NCBI GenBank assembly: GCA_023512345.1
Contig: JAILZT010000002.1
Location: 372,001 to 436,000, forward strand
Direction of reading: 5' to 3'
DNA length: 64,000 bases
From: Paenibacillus sp.
GTDB lineage: Bacteria > Bacillota > Bacilli > Paenibacillales > Paenibacillaceae
Part shown: piece by piece, positions 34,212-44,122 of the stretch
How the letters are laid out: every line of letters begins with the position of its first letter
How positions within the stretch are numbered: position 1 is the stretch's first letter
Translations under genes and position numbers: made by a program
Notes under the pieces: generated by a model
Databases searched by the model: none
Told to the model about the DNA's origin: nothing
Seen by the model: the letters and a program-made list of their open reading frames with translations, nothing else

Positions 34212-37121
34212 TTAATTCAGATATATATCCAACTCCTCATATAATTCAGTCCATGCATTTTTAAATTGGAGGTGTAACGTGTAAATCTCTTGTTCATTGT
34301 TTTCAGAAATTGCCTTTTGCAATGCAGATGTCACTTTATATAGTTTTTTGGCCCCGATATTCCCGGAACTCCCAATCATCTTATGAACAATCTGTTTGGC
34401 TTCATAATAGTTTTGGTTATCTAAACTATTCTGCAGCTGTGTTGAAACATCCTCGTTCTCATGGAAGTAGGTACGCAATACCATTTTATATAATTCCTCA
34501 TTATGTCCTAATAAAAGCATTCCGTAGTCTTTGTCCAATACCGGTAGGTTCTTAAAGGCATCACAACTCTTTTCATTAACTCTCAAAGAGGGGCTAAGCG
34601 TCGCATTTATTCTAGCAACCAAGGAGTCCGGCTCAAAAGGCTTGCTAACAAAATCGCTTATTCCTGCCTTTCTGCATTTCTCCTCAACACCGGTAACCGC
34701 ATCTGCAGTCATAGCAATGATAGGGATTGATGGATTCACTTTTCTGATTAATTTTGTGGCTTCATAACCATCCAGGATAGGCATATGTAAATCCATCAAA
34801 ATCAAATCAATATGATCATTATGCTGTATAAAGAAGTCGTATCCGTCTTTGCCATCATCCGCTAAATAGACCCTAAACCCTGCCTGTTCCAATATAGACT
34901 GAGCTATGAATTGATTGGTCTTATTATCTTCTACAACCAAAATGCGGTAAGCATAATCTGCTTCAAGGGGCCGTTCCTTCTCTTGTGTAATCGCAGACCC
35001 ATGTTCAACTATTATTTTCTCTTTAAATATTTCTACAATCCCATTATAAAGAACAGACGGAATGATTGGCTTCGTGATACCGAGGTCAATAGAGACTTCA
35101 TCCAGTTTATCAAATAGATCTTCCCTGCTAAGTGGAAACATTAATATAGACTTTGGTTTTACGGGAATTGCAGGATCCTCCTTGATTTTCTGAAGAAACT
35201 CCATTCCTTTAAACATCGGTGTATCATGATCTATGATAACCAAATCATACGGTTTGGTCTCTGGATCTGCCGTCTTCTGGAGCAGCTCAAGAACTCTTTT
35301 TTCGGATAAGGTGAACTCAGCACTAATTCCAAATGAATTTAAATATTGTCGCATAAGATTGGCGTAGGTTTGGTTCTTTTCTAATACGATCACTCTAATT
35401 TTCTGCATAAAAGGTGAATCCTCTTTTTGCCTTTCTTCAAACTGTCGCTCACGATCTACTTCAAGGGCTAATATAACGACAAAGGTTGAACCCTCATCAA
35501 GGGCACTGTACACCTTAATCTCACCTTTCATCCGATCCAGCAGACTCTTTACAATAGATAGTCCCAGACCTGTACCCCCAAATCTTCTATTGATAGAGAC
35601 ATCCACTTGGTTGAAGGGTTCAAAGAGATGTTGCATTTGCTCCTCTGACATCCCAATGCCTGTGTCTTTAATAGTGAATTCGATATGAAATAAGTCCCCA
35701 TGTTCAGCCACCAGCCTAATGGTTAAGGAAACCTGTCCAGCGGGGGTGAATTTCACTGCGTTGTTAATCAGATTGGATAGAATTTGTTCAAGTCTCTTAG
35801 GGTCCCCAAAAAAGATGGAAGGAAGCTCTGGAGTTTTATCGACGAAAAATTCAATTCCTTGCTCCTCTACTTTGAAAGAAACGATATTAATGACTTGCTG
35901 CAAAACCGTATCTAAGTTAAAAGAAATCCGTTCCAGCTCAATTTTGTTGGCTTCAATCTTTGCAAAATCTAAAATGTCATTAATAATTCCCTGCATGCTC
36001 CTGGAAGCATGGTTAATTTTGTCCATATACAACCTTTGGGTGACGGAAATATCAGTCTTTTTCATTAAATAGGCCATGCCTGTAATCGCGTTTAGGGGAG
36101 TTCTAATTTCATGAGACATACGGGCTAAAAAGCTGGATTTCACATGATTGGCAATCTCTGCTTCTTCTTTCGCCAGAACTAAATCTCGCTCGATCCGTTT
36201 TCTCTCCTGAATTTCACTTCTCAACTTCCTAATCCAGAACCAAGATACGAAAAAAACGATGATAACAAAGGCAATGGCCGCCACGATGACCTGAAATACC
36301 TTAGTATAATCCACCTTGCTCTCAATTCCGATCCATTGATTATGGATTTGAATTCTTTCTTCTGCCGTAATACTTGTAAGTCCTTTGTTTATAATACTTA
36401 CTAATATTGGCCAATCATTTCTCACAGCAAAATAAAGGGATTGATCCCCGGGTTCGTTCATTTTAACTACTTTTAGATTAGTGATTCCACGATCTCGGAT
36501 TAAATACGCTGTCGTAGCCAAGTTCCCTATAAACACCTGCTCACTGCCATTAGATACTGCCTGTATAGCTTCTCTTACAGTGGAATACAAGCTTATCTGT
36601 GTATGTCCGATACTTTTCAGATAGGTATGATGGGAACTGTTTTCTTGTACGGCTACCTGCTGATCCTTTAAATCCTCGAAGGACTGAATCTTATCGTTGT
36701 TATCCTTAGCAATCATGACTCTTTGAAAGTTGAAGTAAGGTATTGAGAACTGAAAGTACTGTTCTCTATCTGCTGTTTTAGATACACTTGGGAGCACATC
36801 TATCTTCTTCTCAACCGCACTCTCATAGGCCTGTGTCCAGGTCAAATCGGGTACTACCGTCATATTGAGCCCTGTTCTCGCACTAATCAATTCAATGTAA
36901 TCATGAGCAATCCCCTTGTAATTCCCATCGGAATCCATAAATTCAAAGGGAACAAATTGAGGGTCTACCCCTAAACGAATAACGGGATGTTGTTCTATAA
37001 ATTGTTTTTCTTCCTCCGACAAAGAAACCTTCATCGGGCTCGCGTAAAGACTAATCATTGGAAGCAAGAAGAATAGACAACAAGCAATAAGAGAAATTCG
37101 TGTGAGCTTGGCCTTACGCAT
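34212..37121 (-). CDS. Hybrid sensor histidine kinase with periplasmic-binding-type sensor (BvgS-like)
   Basis: 969 residues. Order: signal/TM segment, type-2 solute-binding sensor domain (about 35-270; RLGVDPQFVPFEFMDSDG), TM helix (about 275-300), HisKA (MSHEIRTPLNAITGM), HATPase (NLINNAVKFT, DTGIGM, GGTGLGLSIV), a first receiver that lacks the acidic pair (IVLEKNQ) but keeps IIDHD, a second, canonical receiver (VVEDNKTNQ, LMDLHMP, SKPF) and a C-terminal HPt domain (IVHKMIGSSGNIGAKKL). It should run a multistep phosphorelay, ending on the neighbouring HD-GYP regulator or another partner. The start at ATG 37121 overlaps the regulator gene by eight bases; a start 34 codons earlier is rejected. 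Confidence 0.93.
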   Translation of the reverse strand: MRKAKLTRISLIACCLFFLLPMISLYASPMKVSLSEEEKQFIEQHPVIRLGVDPQFVPFEFMDSDGNYKGIAHDYIELISARTGLNMTVVPDLTWTQAYESAVEKKIDVLPSVSKTADREQYFQFSIPYFNFQRVMIAKDNNDKIQSFEDLKDQQVAVQENSSHHTYLKSIGHTQISLYSTVREAIQAVSNGSEQVFIGNLATTAYLIRDRGITNLKVVKMNEPGDQSLYFAVRNDWPILVSIINKGLTSITAEERIQIHNQWIGIESKVDYTKVFQVIVAAIAFVIIVFFVSWFWIRKLRSEIQERKRIERDLVLAKEEAEIANHVKSSFLARMSHEIRTPLNAITGMAYLMKKTDISVTQRLYMDKINHASRSMQGIINDILDFAKIEANKIELERISFNLDTVLQQVINIVSFKVEEQGIEFFVDKTPELPSIFFGDPKRLEQILSNLINNAVKFTPAGQVSLTIRLVAEHGDLFHIEFTIKDTGIGMSEEQMQHLFEPFNQVDVSINRRFGGTGLGLSIVKSLLDRMKGEIKVYSALDEGSTFVVILALEVDRERQFEERQKEDSPFMQKIRVIVLEKNQTYANLMRQYLNSFGISAEFTLSEKRVLELLQKTADPETKPYDLVIIDHDTPMFKGMEFLQKIKEDPAIPVKPKSILMFPLSREDLFDKLDEVSIDLGITKPIIPSVLYNGIVEIFKEKIIVEHGSAITQEKERPLEADYAYRILVVEDNKTNQFIAQSILEQAGFRVYLADDGKDGYDFFIQHNDHIDLILMDLHMPILDGYEATKLIRKVNPSIPIIAMTADAVTGVEEKCRKAGISDFVSKPFEPDSLVARINATLSPSLRVNEKSCDAFKNLPVLDKDYGMLLLGHNEELYKMVLRTYFHENEDVSTQLQNSLDNQNYYEAKQIVHKMIGSSGNIGAKKLYKVTSALQKAISENNEQEIYTLHLQFKNAWTELYEELDIYLN

Positions 37122-38202
37122 TCGCTTCGTATACGAGCTGTTCAAAATCTCGGGTGATCTGCAGCATATCGTTATGGATCTCCATAAAAGCATCCACAAT
37201 GTCGGGATCAAAGTGATGCCCACGCTCCTGATTAATAATCTCTAAAGCTTTTTCATGCGAAAAAGCGGACTTATACACCCTTGGGTGTACTAATGCATCA
37301 TAGACATCAACAATGGCAACCAATCGGCCACATAACGGGATCTCTTCTCCTTTTAGTCCATGCGGGTACCCTGTTCCATCATATCTCTCATGATGTGTCC
37401 CAATAATTTCAAGAGCTGTTCTAATAAAACTTGGGGCAATTCTATCTCCAAGATTATAGTTAAGTGCATCAACACCATAATCTACATGTTTTTTCATGAT
37501 TTCAAATTCCTCAGTTGTTAGCTTACCAGGCTTCAGTAAGATTTGATCTGGGATTCCCACCTTACCAATATCATGAAGAGGTGTGGTTCTGAACAGCTCT
37601 TGAATATATTCATCCGTGAAAATCTCCCGGTATTTATCCTTGAATTGCAAATGCTCACACATTCTTCTCATCATGTGCTGGGTTCGCATGGTATGGTTAC
37701 TGCTTTCTAAATTCCTCACTTCTAATAAGCCCACTAAAACATTTATCGAAATATCCCTACTTAGAACAAGCTCCTGCGTCCGAATCTCAACCTCTTTCTG
37801 CAAGTGCAGATTATAGTCCTCCATCATGATTCTAGAATTTCTTAAGGCCAGCTGGATTTCGATCCGCTTTCTGAGCGCCTCCATATTTAATGGCTTACGT
37901 ATGTAATCCATTGCCCCTAGAGCCAGGCCCTTTACTTCATTCTCGATTTCATCGTGATTGGTGAGTATAATGGTAACAATCTTTTGATATTCAGGTTTAT
38001 TAAGCGCGGTTAACACTTCAAATCCATTCATAACAGGCATATTCAAATCCAATACAATTAAATCAATAGACGGATCTTGTTCGATCATCTGCATGGCTTC
38101 AAGTCCATTGGCAGCATGAAGCAACTGGTAATCGTTCAGCATGATTTTTATGAAAGCAACGTCTGATTTGGAATCGTCAACGATCAATATTTTTGTATCC
38201 AC
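37114..38202 (-). CDS. Response regulator with HD-GYP phosphodiesterase output
   Basis: 362 residues: a receiver domain (VDDSKSD, phosphoacceptor Asp in VLDLNMPV, Lys in RKPL), a coiled linker (about 122-150) and an HD-GYP domain with HDIGKVGIPD and HHERYDGTGYP intact. It should hydrolyse cyclic di-GMP, controlled by phosphorylation from the hybrid kinase whose gene overlaps its end. GTG start at 38202 with AGGGGG eight bases upstream; 12 bases follow the solute-binding protein gene. Confidence 0.94.
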   Translation of the reverse strand: MDTKILIVDDSKSDVAFIKIMLNDYQLLHAANGLEAMQMIEQDPSIDLIVLDLNMPVMNGFEVLTALNKPEYQKIVTIILTNHDEIENEVKGLALGAMDYIRKPLNMEALRKRIEIQLALRNSRIMMEDYNLHLQKEVEIRTQELVLSRDISINVLVGLLEVRNLESSNHTMRTQHMMRRMCEHLQFKDKYREIFTDEYIQELFRTTPLHDIGKVGIPDQILLKPGKLTTEEFEIMKKHVDYGVDALNYNLGDRIAPSFIRTALEIIGTHHERYDGTGYPHGLKGEEIPLCGRLVAIVDVYDALVHPRVYKSAFSHEKALEIINQERGHHFDPDIVDAFMEIHNDMLQITRDFEQLVYEANA

Positions 38203-38214
38203 TGACTTGGCCCC

Positions 38215-39552
38215 CTACGGTTCTAATAAAATATCGTTTCCTTTGGTTTCCATCTCTCGCAGGAACTCATCTATGGTTAATTCATTAGTCATCACCTGAT
38301 GCAGTCCTTCTTCGTAAAGGTCTTTTTTAACAATTTCCCATCTAGGTGTAGGTACGTCGATACTCGGGTCATTAAGTCCCTCTAGAAAAGGTAAAAATAA
38401 GGGGTTCGTCTCAAACAATCGACTATGTACAAGATCTTTCCTAACCGGGATTCTAAATGGATAATAGGTATCATGCTCGACGCTGTACTCCCCGTCCAAT
38501 ACTTTTTCTTGCCCTTCCACTGAAATCAAATACTTCATAAATTGAATCCCAGCTTCCTTCTTCTGCTCGTCTATCTGTGCAGGCAGGGCTACCATCATGG
38601 GTCCGATCTCAGCTTTTAGTCCAACGTTCTTGAGCGGAATAACTCCCACCTTAAAGGGGTTACCATTCTTCCAAATATCTGTGACACCCCAGATGCTCTG
38701 GATTTCAAAGGCTACCTTCCCTTTTCGAAAATAATCCATAACCTCAATACCCGTATCCGTCGTCCAGCTCCCCTGGGCATGTTGTCCAAGGACATCTTTA
38801 TAAAATTCTAAAGCGGACTTCGACTTTTTATTGTTGATCATAACCTTAGAGCCGTCCGCATTCACAAGACTCGAGTTAAAACCATAGATAAACTGATTGA
38901 CCATCCAGGTAATGTCATGATGATTGGCACCAACAAGCCCGATTCCTTTGGCTGTCGTACTTCTCTCTACCTTCTCTAAAGCCAGCACTAAACGTTCAAG
39001 GCTATTGATTTCGGTGGGATCTACACCGCTTTTCTCTAACAAATCCTGATTATAAATTAACCCCATACTATGACTGAGCCATGGAATGCCATATACCTGA
39101 TTATTCAAGACACTAAGGTTCCATAGTTCTTCGTAGAATAAATCCTGTTCTTGCTTGAAATCTGAAGTGATATTCAATAGCTTGCCTTGCTCTCCGAAGT
39201 ATTGGATATATCGGTAAGGCAAAACATAAAGATCCGCATGATCCGGAGTCTTATGATCTAATAAAGCTTCAATTGTATCTCTATCCTCATCCCCATCAGC
39301 TAAGGTAATCTCATATTTGCTCGTGCTCTGCTCATTATAGGCTTGAACAATTTTACGAATAGCTTCTCCCCGTCCCGAGTACGTTTTCCATGTAATCCGA
39401 AAGACCAAAGGCTCTTTCTTTTGAACGACCTGCGGAGACGGAACGTCTTGCTGATTTTCCCCTTTATTGCTGCTGTGACTACATCCGGCCACTATTAAAA
39501 GAACACTCCCTATAAGCATTACAACGATACGTCTAAGAGGATGTTTAGGCAT
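38215..39552 (-). CDS. Orphan solute-binding lipoprotein (sugar ABC type)
   Basis: 445 residues with signal peptide and lipobox IVAGC, then an SBP family-1 fold (TWKTYSGRGEAIRKIVQAYNEQ; PWLSHSMGLIYNQDLLEKSG; GKVAFEIQSIWG). It is anchored outside the membrane. No ABC permease or ATPase gene is adjacent; instead it leads an operon with the HD-GYP regulator and the hybrid kinase. It is therefore more likely to deliver a bound ligand to the kinase sensor than to serve transport (inference from context). The ATG has AGGAG nine bases upstream. Confidence 0.88.
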   Translation of the reverse strand: MPKHPLRRIVVMLIGSVLLIVAGCSHSSNKGENQQDVPSPQVVQKKEPLVFRITWKTYSGRGEAIRKIVQAYNEQSTSKYEITLADGDEDRDTIEALLDHKTPDHADLYVLPYRYIQYFGEQGKLLNITSDFKQEQDLFYEELWNLSVLNNQVYGIPWLSHSMGLIYNQDLLEKSGVDPTEINSLERLVLALEKVERSTTAKGIGLVGANHHDITWMVNQFIYGFNSSLVNADGSKVMINNKKSKSALEFYKDVLGQHAQGSWTTDTGIEVMDYFRKGKVAFEIQSIWGVTDIWKNGNPFKVGVIPLKNVGLKAEIGPMMVALPAQIDEQKKEAGIQFMKYLISVEGQEKVLDGEYSVEHDTYYPFRIPVRKDLVHSRLFETNPLFLPFLEGLNDPSIDVPTPRWEIVKKDLYEEGLHQVMTNELTIDEFLREMETKGNDILLEP

Positions 39553-39761
39553 ATTTCAAAGCTCCTCACTAAAGAGTGTATTCTTCATCTAATTTCGAGG
39601 GAAAGCTACATTTTTCCTGCTTTTTCTTCCAATGCCCTAACGGCCGCCACAATATATGTGAGCACCTATTCATAGAAAATGTTGAACAATAGAGGATTTT
39701 GAAGAAATCTGTTGAAAATTTTAAATGTGATACTGATTAGGTTTGAATTAGGGGGAGCAAT

Positions 39762-41519
39762 ATGCTGCGTAAATCTAACGATAAAGACCATCGCTCAGCT
39801 AGTGTGGGATTCGGTTCCACAGAAGGAATCGACTTTGAGCTTATAAATAAGGTTAACCCGTTGTGGAGTTCGTCTAGAATTGCCGGAATTTACTTTATTG
39901 TAGGGTGTTTGTGGATTCTTTTTACAGATAAGGCAGTCTCTGCATTCACTACAAATTCCGCGTTAATTACCATGATTAATATGATCAAAGGCTGGCTTTT
40001 TGTTTTCATGACGGCTTTAATTATCTTCAGTCTTATTCTCAGAACATTAAGGCGAATCAAGAAGGTAGAGGAGAAACTCGAGGTCGCCTACAAAGACTTG
40101 ATGCGTACCTATGAAAACCTGGAATCGGCCTACGAGGAAATAACGGCCACGGAAGAGGAACTAAGACAGCAATATGACCATCTTACTGACAATCAACGTA
40201 AGCTTACAGAGAGCGAAGAGAAAATGCAGCACTTAGCCTATCATGATTTACTGACGGGCTTACCCAACATGCTGGCCTTATCTGAGAACGCTGTCCAAAC
40301 CTTTCTTGCGGAATCAAACGGCAAAGCAGCCTTATTGTTTGTTGACATCGATAACTTCAAATATATCAATGATACTATGGGCCATGGTTTTGGGGATCAG
40401 CTGATAATCAAGGCAAGTCAAAGACTTATTTCCATTGTGGGAAATGAAGGCATCGTTTACCGCTTCGGAGGCGATGAATTTATTATTCTTCTGTATCCAC
40501 TCCAGGATACGGCTGCTATTGATCATATTGCTGGCCAAATCCTCAGCGGTTTCAAGGCAGCTCTAGAGATGGATAATAGTCTCTTGCATATAAGTATCAG
40601 CATTGGAATCAGCATTTATCCGAAGCATGGCGATGATATCATGGAACTGGTCAAACGCGCTGATATTGCTATGTACAAGGCGAAAGATGCAGGAAAAGAT
40701 AACTATGTTATATTCGATCAACCCTTGAATGACAACTTTAGCGAACGGATGAATATCGAGAAGCAGCTTCATGCTGCTATGCAACTAGATGAGTTCGAGC
40801 TATTCTATCAGCCCCAAGTTGACTTAGCTTCGAATACCGTTACCGGATTGGAAGCCCTCTTACGCTGGAACAGCCCGGTGCTGGGTTATATCTCCCCTCT
40901 TAAATTCATCAAGGTAGCCGAAGATTCACATATTATTATTCCTCTGGGTGCCTGGGTTTTGCGGAAGGCCTGCGATTTCCTGAAAAGTCTGCATGGACTG
41001 GGGTTCGAGAATTTAACCATGTCCGTTAATATTTCTATGCTGCAACTGCTGCAGACTGATTTTAATGATCTGGTGCTGGATACGCTTAAGGCTTCCGGGC
41101 TTGAGCCTCATTATTTAGAATTAGAAATCACTGAGTCGGTTCTAGTAGAATCCTACGATCACGTTAGCACTAAACTGAAACAACTCAGGGATCAAAATAT
41201 CAAAATTGCACTGGACGACTTTGGGACGGGCTATTCTAGTTTAAGCTACTTGACCCACTTACCGATTTCCACACTGAAAATAGACAAATCCTTCATTGAT
41301 ACGATTCAGACCGGAACCAATCAAGCGACACTGGTAGAGCAAATAATCATAATTGGAAAGCGAATGAATATGAGTGTGGTTGCAGAGGGAGTTGAGCGAA
41401 CAGAACAGCTGGAGTATCTGCAGCAGCAAGGCTGCGATAAAATACAGGGCTATTTATTTAGCAAGCCTCTGGCAGCAACGGCTGTCGAGCAGCTTTTAGC
41501 GGAATGGGCTACAGCATAA
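39762..41519 (+). CDS. Membrane GGDEF-EAL protein
   Basis: 585 residues: two TM helices (about 40-55 and 75-95), a coiled linker, a GGDEF domain with intact FGGDEF and an EAL domain with EALLRW, VNIS, EITES, DDFGTGYSSL, IDKSF, EGVE and QGY. All metal and catalytic positions of the EAL domain can be seen, so phosphodiesterase activity is expected; the GGDEF I-site RxxD is replaced by GNEG. Whether both halves are active is open. GGGGGAG lies just before the ATG. It is divergent from the solute-binding/HD-GYP operon and upstream of another GGDEF gene. Confidence 0.93.
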   Translation: MLRKSNDKDHRSASVGFGSTEGIDFELINKVNPLWSSSRIAGIYFIVGCLWILFTDKAVSAFTTNSALITMINMIKGWLFVFMTALIIFSLILRTLRRIKKVEEKLEVAYKDLMRTYENLESAYEEITATEEELRQQYDHLTDNQRKLTESEEKMQHLAYHDLLTGLPNMLALSENAVQTFLAESNGKAALLFVDIDNFKYINDTMGHGFGDQLIIKASQRLISIVGNEGIVYRFGGDEFIILLYPLQDTAAIDHIAGQILSGFKAALEMDNSLLHISISIGISIYPKHGDDIMELVKRADIAMYKAKDAGKDNYVIFDQPLNDNFSERMNIEKQLHAAMQLDEFELFYQPQVDLASNTVTGLEALLRWNSPVLGYISPLKFIKVAEDSHIIIPLGAWVLRKACDFLKSLHGLGFENLTMSVNISMLQLLQTDFNDLVLDTLKASGLEPHYLELEITESVLVESYDHVSTKLKQLRDQNIKIALDDFGTGYSSLSYLTHLPISTLKIDKSFIDTIQTGTNQATLVEQIIIIGKRMNMSVVAEGVERTEQLEYLQQQGCDKIQGYLFSKPLAATAVEQLLAEWATA

Positions 41520-41591
41520 TACGTGGGAATCTATTTTTTATGTGGTAGAATGAAAAGAAAATATAGTTCTTAATAAAGAAGGTGTTGTCTA

Positions 41592-43259
41592 TTGGACCTA
41601 GTCGTGTGGATTGACTTAATTTTATTTTTCCTTTTATTCGCTCTATTTGTATACGTATTTGCTACGGTCACCATTACCAATCTGCACAAGGTCTACTTAG
41701 TATTCCACTTTGCCATGATGCTGTGGCCATTCTGCCAATTTGCAATAAAAACCACGGGTAATCCCATGTTTCAGTTGTTCTATGTAAAGGTAGCATTTAT
41801 AGACTCCACTATACTCGCGACAGGCTGGCTACTCTTTACGATCTTCCTGACCGGTAGATCAAATGTTTTGCAAAAAAAGATATCCTTAGCCCTTTTTCTT
41901 ATTTCCGCAATATTATCGCTGGGTGTGATCACCAATCCGAATGATTGGTTTGTCCTTCCTGTTGACGGGGGTTACATTCAGAGAATCTATGGACCTATTT
42001 TTTGGTTAATTGTAACTACAATAATAGTTTATATTATCATTTCACTATATTTTATCTATTTAGCTCTGGTGTCAAGCAATGCCTCACGTATCAAAAGACA
42101 GGTCAAGCAGGTGCTTCGAGGGATTATCGTAATGACTTCCTTTATATTATTGGACATATTTTTTAACGTTGTTTTAGATAAGCACTTACCGGTCATCCCA
42201 GGTTTGACGTCCCTTGGTATTTTCCTGTCTGCTATCTTTTTTGTGATTTCCATTCATCGGGATAAGGTTCTAGATATAGTGACTATAGCCCATCAGGATA
42301 TTATCGACACCATTGCGTATGGGATCCTAGTGCTCGATGAGAATGAGACGGTTATAGAAATAAACCAAGCTCTGCTACCCTATCTGAACCTTCGTATAGG
42401 AGACCGTTTTGAAATTTCTTCAATCCTTCCCGAAGGACAGCCCACTGACTTCATGGATGAATTCCTTCAGACCTACCGAGAACATCCTATGAAGAAAACT
42501 CAAATTGAATTTTTACATACTGCCATACATCTTTTCATCAAAATGGATGTGGCACCTATTGTGGTAAGAGGTGTAAGGGTGGGGCGGATTATTACATTCG
42601 AAGATATGACTGAGCTGCGCAGCCTCTTTGATGAGACGACACTTCAAAATGAAATCCTTCAAGAGCGCAACCAATCGTTAATTGGGATCCAGAATGAGCT
42701 CTTTCAGACGAACCGAAAACTGAAGGAAATGGCCATTACCGACAGCTTAACCGGATGTTATAATCGCCATTATTTAACACAGCAATTAGAGCATGAAGTG
42801 ATGAAGAGCAGGCAGAGCCGGACACCGTTTGCGATATTTCTGGTAGACATTGATTTCTTCAAACATGTGAATGACAGCTACGGACATTTAACCGGGGATG
42901 AAGTCATTTGCAGTACAGTAGAAGTCATCAGACAAACGCTGCGGGAGAAGGATATATTAGCTCGCTATGGCGGTGAAGAATTTATTATCTACCTTCCAAA
43001 TACGAATCAATCACAAGCCTTTCTCTTGGCTGAGCATATCAAATCCAACATTGAAATGAATCAAATAATCGTCGATCATGTATCCCATCCCGTATCCATT
43101 ACTATAAGTATGGGACTTCTCTCCATCAATAATGACTTTAGAGCAGAAACTAAAGATAATCCCAAGACGTATTTAAACGATTTATTCGAATCCGTGGACA
43201 AAGCCTTATATCAGGCAAAAAAAGAAGGCCGTAACCGGATTGTTAGTATCATAAGCTAA
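41592..43259 (+). CDS. 7TM-type GGDEF diguanylate cyclase
   Basis: 555 residues: about seven or eight membrane helices (about 1-225), a PAS-like domain (about 240-345), a short coiled coil and a GGDEF domain with intact RYGGEEF. An I-site REKD sits exactly five residues before it, so product inhibition should operate, unlike the GGDEF protein at 7324-8889. Start is TTG 41592 with AAGGTG seven bases before it; 72 bases follow the GGDEF-EAL gene and no terminator is seen between them, so they may be one operon. A strong terminator follows. Confidence 0.9.
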   Translation: MDLVVWIDLILFFLLFALFVYVFATVTITNLHKVYLVFHFAMMLWPFCQFAIKTTGNPMFQLFYVKVAFIDSTILATGWLLFTIFLTGRSNVLQKKISLALFLISAILSLGVITNPNDWFVLPVDGGYIQRIYGPIFWLIVTTIIVYIIISLYFIYLALVSSNASRIKRQVKQVLRGIIVMTSFILLDIFFNVVLDKHLPVIPGLTSLGIFLSAIFFVISIHRDKVLDIVTIAHQDIIDTIAYGILVLDENETVIEINQALLPYLNLRIGDRFEISSILPEGQPTDFMDEFLQTYREHPMKKTQIEFLHTAIHLFIKMDVAPIVVRGVRVGRIITFEDMTELRSLFDETTLQNEILQERNQSLIGIQNELFQTNRKLKEMAITDSLTGCYNRHYLTQQLEHEVMKSRQSRTPFAIFLVDIDFFKHVNDSYGHLTGDEVICSTVEVIRQTLREKDILARYGGEEFIIYLPNTNQSQAFLLAEHIKSNIEMNQIIVDHVSHPVSITISMGLLSINNDFRAETKDNPKTYLNDLFESVDKALYQAKKEGRNRIVSIIS

Positions 43260-43286
43260 GGTTCACTGTAATAGTGCAGCGATCAT

Positions 43287-43319
43287 GAAGAGCCCGTGAG
43301 AAATTCTCACGGGCTCTTC
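43287..43319. terminator. Bidirectional terminator
   Basis: GAAGAGCCCGTGAG and CTCACGGGCTCTTC form a perfect 14-bp stem between convergent genes. Confidence 0.88.
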
Positions 43320-43333
43320 ATCGTCAGATTCTT

Positions 43334-43825
43334 TTAGGTTGATTTGATGGCGATGTAAATCTTCACCTCAACGTTGTCAGGGTCAAGCCCCCGGGTATCA
43401 TACAGCTCAAAATCTCCTGTGTAACTCCGATGTTCTTCGGGTGAATGACTAAAATATTCCCATATCTCCCCCCATGCTTCAGCAACCACTTTAAATACCG
43501 GCCCCTTCTTACTTGTGAACACCATAAATGTACTCTCTGGAATAACAGCCTGACTCAGGTGGGAATCCGCTTGGACTGTATTGTTATCGATCTCATGCCC
43601 AACAAGAACCGTGTATGCTCCGTTTGCATCACTCTCATAATCCGTATATAACGCATAGATCAGATGGGAATCGACTACCTCAACCTGAGCGGCAATATTA
43701 CTCTGATGAAAGGTCTCCCAAAGCTGCGGCAAACGTCCATTGGGTCCCATTTCCTCAGCATTTGTCGTGCGCGTAGTAATACCTGAAAGTGTAATCACCG
43801 GTTTTGTTACGATATGGTTCGTCAT
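43334..43825 (-). CDS. GyrI-like small-molecule-binding (AraC effector-binding) protein
   Basis: 163 residues with no DNA-binding part. The pattern MGPNGRLPQLWETF, YALYTDYESDANGAYTVLVGHE, and a C-terminal VAEAWGEIWEYFSHS-...DFELYDTRGLDPDNVEVKIYIAI is that of the effector-binding/GyrI-like (Cass2-type) domain. It may bind or sequester a small hydrophobic cation. The ATG at 43825 with AGAGGG is chosen; an ATG 18 codons earlier has no site. Single gene. Confidence 0.8.
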   Translation of the reverse strand: MTNHIVTKPVITLSGITTRTTNAEEMGPNGRLPQLWETFHQSNIAAQVEVVDSHLIYALYTDYESDANGAYTVLVGHEIDNNTVQADSHLSQAVIPESTFMVFTSKKGPVFKVVAEAWGEIWEYFSHSPEEHRSYTGDFELYDTRGLDPDNVEVKIYIAIKST

Positions 43826-43935
43826 AGTCGCCCTCTTTTCCCTCGATTTAATTTGATTATAACTGAGGGAACTAGACACCTGTCTGTCACCTTTACTACC
43901 TGAAAAGTGGCTGAGTTCCTCCTTTGTAGGCTCAG

Positions 43936-44122
43936 TAGAGGGAAAAATGCCCTCTAATTTTGATCAAAACGCCTTTATTTTGAGATTAAAGGGAAAATCA
44001 CCCTCTAATCTTAGCCATATCGGCCCTAAAGAGGTATATCCTCAAAATTAGTGGGCGAAATTCCCTCTAATTGCCTAAACGGGCTGCAAGGCGAAGAAAT
44101 AGAGGGAGATAATCCCTCTATT
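43936..44122. repeat. Array of four related hairpin units
   Basis: Four imperfect palindromes at about 43936-43956, 43985-44009, 44047-44071 and 44098-44122 share the pattern AGAGGG...CCCTCTA with A/T-rich loops. The spacing is 49-62 bases and the sequences between them differ. They lie in the 443-base gap 43826-44268 with no coding frame. The rest of the gap up to 44268 shows nothing else clear. Confidence 0.75.

Noticed and set aside
34212..37121. Frameshift between sensor and kinase parts
   Set aside because: The frame is continuous from the sensor through HPt; the weak first receiver is natural divergence, not a break.
38215..39552. Part of a complete ABC importer
   Set aside because: No permease or ATPase gene is found on either side of the binding-protein gene in this window.
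43936..44122. CRISPR-like spacing of short repeats
   Set aside because: Units are imperfect palindromes of about 22 bases, the distances vary from 49 to 62 bases and no cas gene is present.
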